The notes under the pieces are model-generated. The model made no database searches. It was not told the DNA's origin and worked only from the letters and a program-made list of their open reading frames with translations. Both the position numbers and the translations under genes were made by a program. A DNA stretch of 49,472 nt from assembly GCF_000179555.1 (NCBI RefSeq), contig NZ_AECZ01000030.1, forward strand, positions 1 through 49,472. The letters are read 5' to 3'. Position 1 is the first letter of the stretch. The number at the start of each line of letters is the position of its first letter. Positions 1-7,709 of this stretch are shown piece by piece. Source of the DNA: Solidesulfovibrio fructosivorans JJ]. GTDB taxonomy: Bacteria > Desulfobacterota > Desulfovibrionia > Desulfovibrionales > Desulfovibrionaceae.

Positions 1-35
1 TCCCCCTCTCGCACTTTCTTCCTCGCTCTTCTCTC
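1..35. repeat. Partial family A palindrome (right arm) at window edge
   Basis: The first bases read as the right arm of the dispersed palindrome called family A here: a CCCCCTCTCGC core followed by pyrimidine-rich sequence, as in the copies near 11.55 and 37.55 kb. The matching left arm would lie outside the window. It sits just beyond the stop of the UbiA-family gene, so it probably terminates that minus-strand transcript. Confidence 0.45.
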
Positions 36-986
36 TTAACGCAAAATTAAATGGATGAGCAAAACGGCTAGGCACAGGGCCGGGTAGAAGCTGGCGCGGT
101 TGAAGAGCGCCGAGGCCTCGGCGTCATCGAGACTCTTGGCCAGGCGCAGGGCCGGCGGCAGCACGAGCCAGGCTCCGCCGAGCAGGGCGACGAGGCTTAA
201 GGGGGTGGAAACGGCCAGGGGGGATCCGGCGAAAAGCGGCACGGCGATGACGACGCCCGCGGCCAGCGTGGCCACGGCCAGCCGGCTGGCCCGCTTGTAG
301 CCGAGCACCACCGGCACGGTGCGCGCGCCGGTGGCCGCGTCGCGGGTGGCGTCGTGCCAGTCGGCCGGGATGTTCTGCCCGCCGATCTCCCAGGTGAAGA
401 CCCAGGCGAAAAGCCCGACCAGGAACCAGGCCGGCGGGTCGGGATTGACGGCGAAGGCGGCGGCCAGCGGTCCGAGCGATTTGACCACGCCGTTTATAAC
501 CGCGCGCAAATGGGTGACGGTCAAAAGCAGGCAGTAGGCCGTCTCGAGCAGGCAGCCGGCCACCAGCAGCCAGGCGCACACGGGGCTAAGCGCCCAGGCT
601 CCGGCAAAGGCGACCACGGCCCAGAAAAGAAACCAGACGACGGCCGCCGGCAAGGACAGGCAGCCGTGGGCCAGGGGATGGCGGATAAAGGCCGCGTCCA
701 GATAACCGGCGCGCTCATCCGCGCCGCTGCCCTCCACCTGCCGCTTGTCCGAGCGGTAGTCCACGATGTCGTTTAAGGCGTAGACGGCGGTATAGCCGGC
801 AAAGACCGTGACGCAGCCAAGGACCACGACGGAGGCCGGCGGGAAACCGCCCCGGCAGAGCAAGGCGGCGCAAAACGGCCCGGCCAGATCGAGCAGCCCA
901 TGGGGCGTGCGCGAAAGGGCCAAGTAGACGGTCAGGGCGAAACGCCCTGTCGGGGCGCAGGAAACCGAAGGGGAATTTTTGGACAA
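36..986 (-). CDS. UbiA family prenyltransferase
   Basis: Integral membrane prenyltransferase of 316 residues that would attach a polyprenyl chain to an aromatic quinone precursor. The first Asp-rich motif NDIVDYRSD is at residues 72-80. A second Asp-containing loop (ADWHDATRD) lies near residue 210. Several hydrophobic segments alternate with these loops, as in the UbiA superfamily. The start used is TTG, two bases after the cydB stop, so translation is probably coupled. Location directly after cydAB, with a menG-like gene in the same block, suggests menaquinone synthesis (MenA or the futalosine-pathway enzyme MqnP). The substrate cannot be fixed from sequence. Related UbiA enzymes acting on other aromatics are the main alternative. 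Confidence 0.85.
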   Translation of the reverse strand: MSKNSPSVSCAPTGRFALTVYLALSRTPHGLLDLAGPFCAALLCRGGFPPASVVVLGCVTVFAGYTAVYALNDIVDYRSDKRQVEGSGADERAGYLDAAFIRHPLAHGCLSLPAAVVWFLFWAVVAFAGAWALSPVCAWLLVAGCLLETAYCLLLTVTHLRAVINGVVKSLGPLAAAFAVNPDPPAWFLVGLFAWVFTWEIGGQNIPADWHDATRDAATGARTVPVVLGYKRASRLAVATLAAGVVIAVPLFAGSPLAVSTPLSLVALLGGAWLVLPPALRLAKSLDDAEASALFNRASFYPALCLAVLLIHLILR

Positions 987-988
987 AA

Positions 989-2005
989 CTACTCGATCTC
1001 TTTTTCCGGCGCGGCCTTACCGCGAAATACCCGGTACTGGTAGGCGTTGTAGAAAAAGATCACCGGCATGAGCCCGCCAACCACGGCCAGCATGACGCGC
1101 AACATCCCCGCCGGCGAGGCGGCTTGCCCGGCGGTCAGGCCCGGGGGCACGATGACCGGGAAGAGGCTGCCGCCAAACGCGGCGAAGACAAACGCCAGCA
1201 TGGCGGCGCACCAGCCCAGGGGCTGGCCGTCCCGCCCCTTGCCCAGAGCCTGGAAATACAGCGCCGCGCAAAGGACCGCCGCGAGGGCCATGCCGATGAA
1301 CATGGGGGAAAGCCCCCCCTGCCCGGCCGGCCGGCCGACCAGATAGCCCATGTTCCCGTGCAGGGCGACGTAGCCGATGACCACGACCAGCATCACCACG
1401 GCCGCGGCGCCGTAGCGCGCGCCCCACTGCCTCGCTTTCGCCTGGAGCGCGCCCTCGGTCTTGAGCACCAGCCAGGCCGCGCCGAACATGGCGTAAAGAA
1501 AAAGCAGGGTCAGGGCGACCAGGACGGTAAAGGGCGAAAACCAGTCGAAGGCGCCGCCGGTGTAGCGCAGCCCGTCGAAGTGCATGCCCTGCAAGATGCC
1601 GCCGAGCAAAAAGCCGTGGGCCAGCACCACGGCCACGCTGCCGATGCCGAACAGCACGGACCAACCGCGTTTGCGTCCGGCCTCGGCCCGGTATTCGAGC
1701 CCGATGCCCCGGGCCATGAGCGCGAAAAGAAGCAGCCCGGCCGGCAGATAGAGCGCGGCCAGCACCGTGCCGTAGACCAGCGGGAACGCGCCGAAGAGCA
1801 CACCGCCGAGCATCACCAGCCAGGTCTGGTTGGCGTGCCACACGCCGTCGATGGTTTCGGTCATGGCGTCCCGCCAGGATTCGTCGTCCGTGTGCAAGCA
1901 CAAAAAGCCCACCCCGAGGTCGAACCCGTCGGTGAAGACGTAGAGCCACAACAGCAGGGCCAGTATCCAGTACCACACCTCGGCGATGCCCATATGTCCG
2001 TCCAT
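989..2005 (-). CDS. cydB: Cytochrome bd quinol oxidase subunit II (CydB)
   Basis: Second subunit of the cytochrome bd oxidase, which oxidises quinol and reduces oxygen to water in the cytoplasmic membrane without pumping protons. The 338-residue protein begins with the family-typical N-terminus (GIAEVWYWIL, then a TDGFDLG segment), carries about eight or nine hydrophobic helices, and has the conserved DGVWHANQTWLV stretch near residue 52. The chosen ATG has an AGAGG ribosome site; an in-frame ATG four codons later is also possible. It follows cydA after 149 bases that contain two strong hairpins. In an anaerobe this enzyme is expected to serve oxygen defence. Confidence 0.95.
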   Translation of the reverse strand: MDGHMGIAEVWYWILALLLWLYVFTDGFDLGVGFLCLHTDDESWRDAMTETIDGVWHANQTWLVMLGGVLFGAFPLVYGTVLAALYLPAGLLLFALMARGIGLEYRAEAGRKRGWSVLFGIGSVAVVLAHGFLLGGILQGMHFDGLRYTGGAFDWFSPFTVLVALTLLFLYAMFGAAWLVLKTEGALQAKARQWGARYGAAAVVMLVVVIGYVALHGNMGYLVGRPAGQGGLSPMFIGMALAAVLCAALYFQALGKGRDGQPLGWCAAMLAFVFAAFGGSLFPVIVPPGLTAGQAASPAGMLRVMLAVVGGLMPVIFFYNAYQYRVFRGKAAPEKEIE

Positions 2006-2080
2006 CAGCAGCCTCTTTTTCTTGCCTTAGCGCCTTTACTCCGACGTTGCGTCCAGCCGGCCCCACCCCATTCGGGGGGT

Positions 2081-2138
2081 CCGGGGGGCGCGCCCGCCCC
2101 CCGGCGGAGAGGTCCAGGAGAGGCGGCGCCTCTCCTGG
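2081..2138. repeat. Tandem hairpins between cydA and cydB
   Basis: Two perfect inverted repeats lie in the 149-base cydA-cydB gap. The first has a 10-bp stem (CCGGGGGGCG at 2081-2090 against 2095-2104, 4-base loop). The second has an 11-bp stem (CCAGGAGAGGC at 2114-2124 against 2128-2138, 3-base loop). The GGGGTCCGGGGGG context at 2075-2086 resembles the reverse complement of family B elements seen after acs and gap, so the first hairpin is probably a diverged family B copy. Inside an operon, such structures could stabilise the cydA message or attenuate cydB. Confidence 0.7.
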
Positions 2139-2154
2139 CCGCCGGAGGCTCCCC

Positions 2155-3528
2155 CTACCCTCTCGCGTGGCCGGCGGGGGGCAACTCGTCCATATTCGGG
2201 CCTTTTTTGAGCAGCTTGCCCATGAAAAACACGAACAGGGAGAAAAGGATCGTATAGGCGACGATAAAGCCGGCCAGCGACACCCAGACCTCACCGGCGG
2301 TCAGGTCCGAATGGCCCTCGGCCCGGCGGATCAGCCCGTAGGCCAGCCAGGGCTGGCGTCCCACCTCGCGGGTGATCCAGCCCATGACCACGGACACGTA
2401 GGCTCCGCCGGCCATGGCCGCCCAGGCCAGATACAGCCATTTGCGCCCCGGGGCGGCCTCCGGGGTGAGCCGGCCGTTCTTCCATTCCCAAAACGTCCAG
2501 AGCATGACGCCCACCATCATGAAGCCGATGCCGACCATGAGCCGGAAGGAATAAAACGGCAGCACGATGGGCGGCCGGTCCTCCTTGGGGAAATCCTTGA
2601 GCCCGGGCACGATGCCGGTCGGCGAATGGGTGATGAGCAGGCTCAGGCCGTAGGGAATCTCGATCTGGAAATAATTGCGCTCGTGTTCCGGGTCCGGCCA
2701 GGCGAGCATGTTCCAGGGCGCGCCGGTGCCGGGCTTGTTGGTGTTCCAATGGGCTTCGATGGCCGCCACCTTGGCCGGCTGGAGCCGACCGATCTCCTGG
2801 CCGTTGGCGTCGCCGACAAGGGCCTGCAGCGGCGTGACGACCAAGGCGGCGACGGCGGCGATCTTAAAGGACTTGAGGTAGAATTTCGTGTGCCGCCCCA
2901 GCAGGATGTTGATGCCCGAGACCGCGCCGATGACGAACAGGCTCACCTCCAGGCAGGCCAAGTACATATGGGTGAAGGCCAGGGGCAGATCGGGCGAGAA
3001 GATGGCGGCGAGGTAGTCGTCCACCACGAAAATGCCGTTTGCGACGTGCCCGCCGGAAGGCGTCTGCATCCAGGAGTTGGCGACCAGGATCCAGAAGGCG
3101 GAGAGCGAAGCGCCGAAGGCCACCAGGATGGTGGCGGTGAAATGCATTTTCGGCCCCACCCGCTTCCAGCCGAAGAGCATGATGTAAAGAAAGGCGGACT
3201 CGAGCATGAAGGCCATGGTGCCCTCGAAGCCGAGCACCTGGCCGAAGAAGTTGCCCACCGTGGCGGAAAACGGTCCCCAGTTGGTGCCGAACTGGAATTC
3301 CAGCGGGATGCCCGAAACCACGCCCACGGCGAAATTGACCGCGAAAAGCCGCGACCAGAAGCGGAACTGGCGAAAGTAGACCAGATCCCCGGTGCGCAGC
3401 CACAGCCACTCGACCACGACCAGATAGACGCCGAGGCCGATGGTGAGCGTGGGAAAGGTGATGTGGAAGGCGGTGGTCAGGGCGAATTGCAGCCGAGAGA
3501 GGAAAACGGGATCAGTCAGAAAGTCCAT
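2155..3528 (-). CDS. cydA: Cytochrome bd quinol oxidase subunit I (CydA)
   Basis: Catalytic subunit carrying the haems and the quinol site of cytochrome bd. The preferred ATG (Met of MDFLTDP) has an AGGAG ribosome site, giving 457 residues. This is shorter than the E. coli protein (about 520), consistent with a short Q-loop. Visible landmarks are SRLQFALTTAFH with the haem-ligand His at residue 22, a His in the FTHMYLACLE segment matching the second axial His, a FRLMVGIGF segment matching the axial Met region, and the family-typical GRQPW motif. The gene starts 20 bases after the upstream methyltransferase stop and leads into cydB, so it is probably one transcript. Confidence 0.95.
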   Translation of the reverse strand: MDFLTDPVFLSRLQFALTTAFHITFPTLTIGLGVYLVVVEWLWLRTGDLVYFRQFRFWSRLFAVNFAVGVVSGIPLEFQFGTNWGPFSATVGNFFGQVLGFEGTMAFMLESAFLYIMLFGWKRVGPKMHFTATILVAFGASLSAFWILVANSWMQTPSGGHVANGIFVVDDYLAAIFSPDLPLAFTHMYLACLEVSLFVIGAVSGINILLGRHTKFYLKSFKIAAVAALVVTPLQALVGDANGQEIGRLQPAKVAAIEAHWNTNKPGTGAPWNMLAWPDPEHERNYFQIEIPYGLSLLITHSPTGIVPGLKDFPKEDRPPIVLPFYSFRLMVGIGFMMVGVMLWTFWEWKNGRLTPEAAPGRKWLYLAWAAMAGGAYVSVVMGWITREVGRQPWLAYGLIRRAEGHSDLTAGEVWVSLAGFIVAYTILFSLFVFFMGKLLKKGPNMDELPPAGHARG

Positions 3529-3548
3529 GGCGGCTCCTGTGCCTGCGG

Positions 3549-4154
3549 TCAAGGGCGCGGATTTTTGACGGCGACGCCGAGGATATAGAGCGACGATTCA
3601 TGGTAGCCCGGCTGCAGGGACAGGCCCTGCGCGTCCATGACCGCCCGGAATTCGGGGCCGTGGAAGCGGTCCACCCGGGGATGGGCCAGCATAATGCGAA
3701 AAAGCGGATTGGCATAGAGCGGCGGATAGATCTCCTCGAAATAAAACGTCCCGCCCGGCCGCAACACCCGGCCGACCTCGGCCAGGCCGCGCCGCCAGTC
3801 AGGCAGGTGGTGGATGATGCCGAAGTTGACCACCGCATCGAAGGCCCCGTCGCGGTAGGGCAGGCGCTCGGCGTCGCCGTGAACGAAAAGGGCGAAGCGC
3901 CCCAGATCGCTTTTCGCGCGTCGGCCGGCGGCCACCTTGACCATGGCCGGGTCCACGTCGAGGCCGTGGTAGAGGCCGGGTTTGAACAGACGGGAGAAAA
4001 TCCCCGCCCCGCCGCCGTCGCCGCAGCCGATTTCGAGCACCTTCGCCCCGGCGGGGATGGCCCGCGTGGCCCGGAAATAATTGACTTCGCGCCATTGGGC
4101 GATCTTGCGCACGAAGCTGCGGCAGTAAAACCGCTCCGGCCAGTTGACCTCCAT
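3549..4154 (-). CDS. Class I SAM-dependent methyltransferase
   Basis: A 201-residue soluble protein with the class I SAM-binding fold. Motif I is KVLEIGCGDGGGAG near residues 39-52, an acidic residue ends the next strand (HGLDVD), and a GDAERLPYRDGAFDAVVNFG stretch forms motifs II-III. It is followed by a typical methyltransferase 11 segment (LAEVGRVLRPGGTFYFEE). The ATG has a good AAGGAGA ribosome site. It sits between menG and cydA on the same strand with short gaps, so a role in quinone or lipid modification is possible, but the substrate cannot be read from sequence. Confidence 0.85.
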   Translation of the reverse strand: MEVNWPERFYCRSFVRKIAQWREVNYFRATRAIPAGAKVLEIGCGDGGGAGIFSRLFKPGLYHGLDVDPAMVKVAAGRRAKSDLGRFALFVHGDAERLPYRDGAFDAVVNFGIIHHLPDWRRGLAEVGRVLRPGGTFYFEEIYPPLYANPLFRIMLAHPRVDRFHGPEFRAVMDAQGLSLQPGYHESSLYILGVAVKNPRP

Positions 4155-4219
4155 ACTCCCCTCTCCTTACCGCCGGACAGGCGTCATCATGCCATGTTGC
4201 ATCAGACAGCCGGGGGCGA

Positions 4220-4225
4220 TGTCAA
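4220..4225 (-). promoter_or_regulatory. Candidate -35 element upstream of the methyltransferase-cydAB block
   Basis: The minus strand carries a perfect TTGACA about 66 bases upstream of the methyltransferase start, preceded by an A/T run. No good -10 hexamer follows at 16-18 bases (nearest ATGCAA), so this is only a candidate for a promoter of the downstream cyd genes. Confidence 0.3.
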
Positions 4226-4243
4226 GAAAAAAATCTGTTACGG

Positions 4244-4933
4244 CTACAACTTGCGTCCGGTGAAAATCCGGGCCAGGCCAAAGGTCAGGTCCGTGACCGA
4301 GCACGCGGCAAAGCCCGCCTCGGCCATTTGGGCCAGAAAGTCCCCGTCTTTCGGGAAGGCGTCCACGGACTCGACAAGGTAGCTGTAGGCATAGTCCGTA
4401 CGCGAGAGGAAGTTGCCGAACGGCGGCAGGATGCGGTCGAAATAAAAGCGGTAGAGCGCCTTGCCGAGGCCATGGCGCGGCATGCCGAATTCCATGATGT
4501 GCATGCGCCCGCCAGGGACCAGCACGCGGTTAAATTCGCGCATGACCGCCACGCGCTCGGTGATGTTCCTGATGCCGAAGGCCATGGTCACGGCGGCGAC
4601 GGCATTCTCGCCAAGGGGCAGCTCCCGGCAGTCGGCCACGCCGAGGGAATACCCCGAAACACCGCGCCGCCGGATCTTCTCCCGGGCCACGGCCAGCATG
4701 GCCGGGGAAAAATCGAGCCCCAGCACGCGCAACCCGGGACGGCGGCGGCGGATGGCGAGCGCCACCTCTCCCGTGCCCGTGGCCGCGTCGAGGACCAGGC
4801 CGTAGCCCGGCTCGATGGCGTCCACCAGACGCCTGCGCCAGTGGATGTCCACCCCCGCCGACAGGGCGGAATTCTGAAAGTCGTAGGAAAAGGCGATGTC
4901 CTCGAACATCCGCCGCACCTTGGTGTCGCGCAT
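4244..4933 (-). CDS. menG: Demethylmenaquinone methyltransferase (UbiE/MenG family)
   Basis: Catalyses the final C-methylation of demethylmenaquinone. The ATG used (MRDTKVRRMF) has a GGAGGGA ribosome site and gives 229 residues, the usual family length. An in-frame upstream ATG would add 32 atypical residues. Family features are the FSYDFQNSALSAGVDIHWRR segment at residues 15-34, the SAM motif VLDAATGTGEVA at 48-59, and FGIRNITERVAVMREFNRVL with PGGRMHIMEF near the middle. UbiE proteins can act on ubiquinone too, but the cyd/UbiA context and the likely anaerobic host favour menaquinone. Confidence 0.88.
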   Translation of the reverse strand: MRDTKVRRMFEDIAFSYDFQNSALSAGVDIHWRRRLVDAIEPGYGLVLDAATGTGEVALAIRRRRPGLRVLGLDFSPAMLAVAREKIRRRGVSGYSLGVADCRELPLGENAVAAVTMAFGIRNITERVAVMREFNRVLVPGGRMHIMEFGMPRHGLGKALYRFYFDRILPPFGNFLSRTDYAYSYLVESVDAFPKDGDFLAQMAEAGFAACSVTDLTFGLARIFTGRKL

Positions 4934-5090
4934 GCGTCCCTCCGCGAATGCAGGTCCTGTATATATCTGCCAGGGGCAACCTTGTCCTACGAAAGTTTCT
5001 TCCCGGCAACTCCCCTTCCACTTTCTCAAACACCACCCATGGAAAGAGAGCCTCTCGGCATACGTCGAGCCTAACCTCGTATGAAATTGA

Positions 5091-5156
5091 GGAAAGGGAG
5101 AGCACGAGAGGGGGCAACCCTTTTTAAAGGGTTGCCTCTCTCGCTTTCTCTTTCCG
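5091..5156. terminator. Family A palindrome (copy A1), likely terminator of the MATE gene
   Basis: A long imperfect hairpin lies 15 bases past the stop of the MATE gene. The inner stem CAACCCTTT / AAAGGGTTG is perfect around a 2-base loop. An outer stem (GAGAGG / CCTCTC, then GAGAGC-type sequence) extends each arm to nearly 30 bases. The minus-strand exit side is U/A-rich (TCAATTTCATA). It matches copies near 11.55, 37.55 and 49.45 kb. It would stop minus-strand transcription from the MATE gene before menG. Confidence 0.75.
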
Positions 5157-5170
5157 CCGTCCGCCCTCCG

Positions 5171-6547
5171 CTACGCGTGAGCCGGGGCGACAAGGCGTAT
5201 CTTCTGCCAAGCCCCGCTTTTGTAACGCAAGGTCAGCACCACGGCCAGCGTGAGCACGTAGAGGAAAAACACGCTCCACAGGGCCACGATGCCGACATGG
5301 ACGTAGGTCACGGCCAGCCAGGCCGGCAGGATCAGGGCCAAGACGGAAACGGCGGCCGCGGACAGCATGAGAAAGCGGGTGTCGCCCGCGCCGCGCAGCA
5401 CGCCGAACCCCATGTGGATCACGATGTCGCAGCAGCCGATGGCCGCGCACCAGGCAAAAAGCGGCCGGCACAAGGCCACGACGCGGACAAAACCGGCATC
5501 ATCCCCATGCGGCCGGAAAAACGCCGCCAACTGCTCCGGCAAGCCCAGAAAGACGACGATCATGACCGCCATATAGGCGGCCATCAGGCGCAAGGCGCTG
5601 CCGGCGGCGCGCCTGGCCAGATCCGGCCGTCCCGCGCCCATGGATTGCCCCACCACCACGGCCAGCCCCGAGGACAGGCCGAGCAGCGGCAAAAAGGCCG
5701 GCGTGTTGGCGGACACGACCAGACTCGTGGCGGCAAGCTCGGTGGTGCCAAGCCGGCCGGCCAGGGCGATGAAGACCGTCACCGCGAACATGTCGAGGAA
5801 AAACTGGGTCCCGCCCGGCGTTCCCAGGACCACGAGCTTGCGAAAAATCGCCGGATCCGGGCGAACGGCGCGGCGCACGTGGAAGAGCCGGTCGTTTTTC
5901 CGCGTGAAAATCAGGACGCCGTAGATGGCGGCCATCGCCCCCCAGGCGGCCACCGTGGCCAGGGCCGAACCGGTCACGCCCAGGGCCGGAAAGCCCAGAC
6001 GGCCGAAAATGAGCATGTAGTTCAGCGGGATATTAAGCAGCGCACCGCCGAAATTGACCAGCATCACCGCCCGGGTGAGGCCCCGGCCGCTGAAAAAGGC
6101 GGCCAGGGAGGCCTCGAGCACCATGAGCCCGGCGCCGAGCATGAGCACCCGGAAATAGATTACTTCCAGCCGCCGCACCTCGGGCGCATGGCCCATGGCG
6201 TCAAAGACGGCCTCCGAGGCGAAGGACAGGGCGGCCAGGGTCAGGCAGGAGGCCAGAGCGAAATACACGCCCTGCCACAGCACCGCGCCGATGTCCTTGG
6301 GCCTGCCCGCGCCCACGTTCTGGGCGATGAGCACGCCGGCGTAGCCCACCGTGCCGAGAAAAAAGGATGTGCACAGGAAAAAAGCCGATCCCGAGGGCAT
6401 GACTGCGGCCAGGGCGTCCTGGCTGTACCAGCTCAGAAAGAGCCTGTCGGTCAGATGCATGGCGGTAAGGGAAGCCATGCCTGCCAAAAGCGGCAATCCG
6501 ACCCGCAGCACATGGGCATAGCCGCCAGGCCCATGCCAGCGTTTCAT
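5171..6547 (-). CDS. MATE family efflux transporter
   Basis: Multidrug and toxin extrusion family antiporter of the inner membrane. With the ATG at MKRWHGPGGY (GAGG ribosome site) it is 458 residues, the usual size for MATE proteins. The open frame extends upstream, but that part is Arg/Pro-rich and not MATE-like. About twelve hydrophobic helices appear in two halves. Family-like segments are PLLAGMASLTAMHLTDRLFL near residue 20, GSAFFLCTSFFLGTVGYAGVLIAQNVGAGR in the first half, and LGLSSGLAVVVGQSMGAGRPDLA in the second. The exported substrate is unknown. It is monocistronic, bounded by a terminator and a 263-base upstream gap. Confidence 0.9.
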   Translation of the reverse strand: MKRWHGPGGYAHVLRVGLPLLAGMASLTAMHLTDRLFLSWYSQDALAAVMPSGSAFFLCTSFFLGTVGYAGVLIAQNVGAGRPKDIGAVLWQGVYFALASCLTLAALSFASEAVFDAMGHAPEVRRLEVIYFRVLMLGAGLMVLEASLAAFFSGRGLTRAVMLVNFGGALLNIPLNYMLIFGRLGFPALGVTGSALATVAAWGAMAAIYGVLIFTRKNDRLFHVRRAVRPDPAIFRKLVVLGTPGGTQFFLDMFAVTVFIALAGRLGTTELAATSLVVSANTPAFLPLLGLSSGLAVVVGQSMGAGRPDLARRAAGSALRLMAAYMAVMIVVFLGLPEQLAAFFRPHGDDAGFVRVVALCRPLFAWCAAIGCCDIVIHMGFGVLRGAGDTRFLMLSAAAVSVLALILPAWLAVTYVHVGIVALWSVFFLYVLTLAVVLTLRYKSGAWQKIRLVAPAHA

Positions 6548-6626
6548 GATGACGACCTCGTGGGGCGACGCGATGGTGCGCCCCGGTTTGGACGGCGAAG
6601 GGAAGCAGCCGTCCGCGAAGCCGAGT

Positions 6627-6655
6627 AGAATGGCAAAGATGCGGCAACGCGTCAA
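6627..6655 (-). promoter_or_regulatory. Candidate sigma-70 promoter for the MATE gene
   Basis: On the minus strand, TTGACG (6650-6655) is followed after 17 bases by CATTCT (6627-6632), about 80 bases upstream of the MATE start. The -35 is a five of six match and the -10 three of six. The rest of the 6548-6810 gap shows no other clear feature. Confidence 0.4.
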
Positions 6656-6810
6656 TGCAAAAGGCGGTCGCGGCCGGAAACCGACGCACCGGCAAGGCGG
6701 CAAAGCGGCAAGGCCCCGGGATCGCGCGCGCCGCAGGGAAAAAGCGCCGGCGGCGGCCCTGTGACGACATGCGCCCCAGCACACGGCCGGAGACGTCCCG
6801 GGCCCAGGCG

Positions 6811-7638
6811 CTATTCGATGTTTCGCGGAATCTTTTCCGCCGGCGGCCTGGCCGAGAGCATGGGGCCGGAGGAACCGGGCGCGGCCTTCACCCGGGCCAT
6901 CATGGCCTCGTGGTCGCGCAGCACGGCGGCGAGCAGCGGCAGGGACAGATGATGGGCGGCGACGCGCGGGATGGCCGTGGCCTCAGTCTGGGCGCTGACC
7001 GGCTGATAGCCGGTCACGAAGCGGTAGGCAAACCCCGCTTCCTCGAGCATCTTGGTATAGGCCGCGTTGGTCGAGCCGTAGGGGTAGGCGAAATACTTGG
7101 TGTCGTGGCCGATCACCTTCCGGAAACGCTCCACGCTTTTGCGGATGTCCTCGCGGGCGAAAGCCGCATCCCGGGTCAGGCGGGGGGAATGGCTGTAGGA
7201 ATGGTTGGCGAAGGTGACCTTGGGGTAGGTCTTGAGTTCGTCGATATCGGCCTGGGACAGCGTTTTGGGGCTGCCCGGGTTGCCCACGTAGGCCATGGGC
7301 AAAAAGAGCGTGAAGGGCAGGTCGCGGCGCTTGAGCTCCGCATAGGCGTCCATGACCGAAGACCAGCCGTCGTCGATGGCGATGACCACCGCCCCTTCCG
7401 GCGGGTTGCGCTTTTCGTCGATGCAGCGGACCAGTTCGTCCAGGGAAATGACCTTGTGGCCGGTGCGTTCCAGGTAGTCGAGCTGGGCCGCAAACGCCGC
7501 CAGGGAAATGGACATGGACGAGCGACCGCCGAAACTGTGGTAGACGAGGATGGTCGCGGCCCGAACCGGGACCGCCCCGAGGAGCAGCAGCAGGCACAAG
7601 ACCGCCGACCCGGCGGCGACAAGCCTTTCGGCGCGCAT
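6811..7638 (-). CDS. Polysaccharide deacetylase (NodB / CE4 family), secreted
   Basis: Predicted periplasmic deacetylase that would remove N- or O-acetyl groups from a glycan. The ATG at MRAERLVAAG has a GGAGGG ribosome site and begins a signal peptide (hydrophobic to about residue 26, AXA-type end VRA). The NodB domain covers most of the rest. The metal-binding motifs are visible: the Asp pair in AIDDGW at residues 89-90, and His146 with His150 in HSYSHSP (the HxxxH pattern). Length is 275 residues. It lies 71 bases downstream of an MltB-type transglycosylase on the same strand, so both probably act on the cell wall or a surface polymer. Confidence 0.85.
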   Translation of the reverse strand: MRAERLVAAGSAVLCLLLLLGAVPVRAATILVYHSFGGRSSMSISLAAFAAQLDYLERTGHKVISLDELVRCIDEKRNPPEGAVVIAIDDGWSSVMDAYAELKRRDLPFTLFLPMAYVGNPGSPKTLSQADIDELKTYPKVTFANHSYSHSPRLTRDAAFAREDIRKSVERFRKVIGHDTKYFAYPYGSTNAAYTKMLEEAGFAYRFVTGYQPVSAQTEATAIPRVAAHHLSLPLLAAVLRDHEAMMARVKAAPGSSGPMLSARPPAEKIPRNIE

Positions 7639-7709
7639 GGGCACCCTCCCTGGAACAACCGCCGACTTCAACCTGGACATATTCCCGGCGCCGGCTCCCG
7701 GACATCCTG

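Noticed and set aside
5091-5156. Family A repeats as CRISPR or transposon ends.
   Set aside because: Copies are single and far apart, with no spacers, cas genes or transposase between them.
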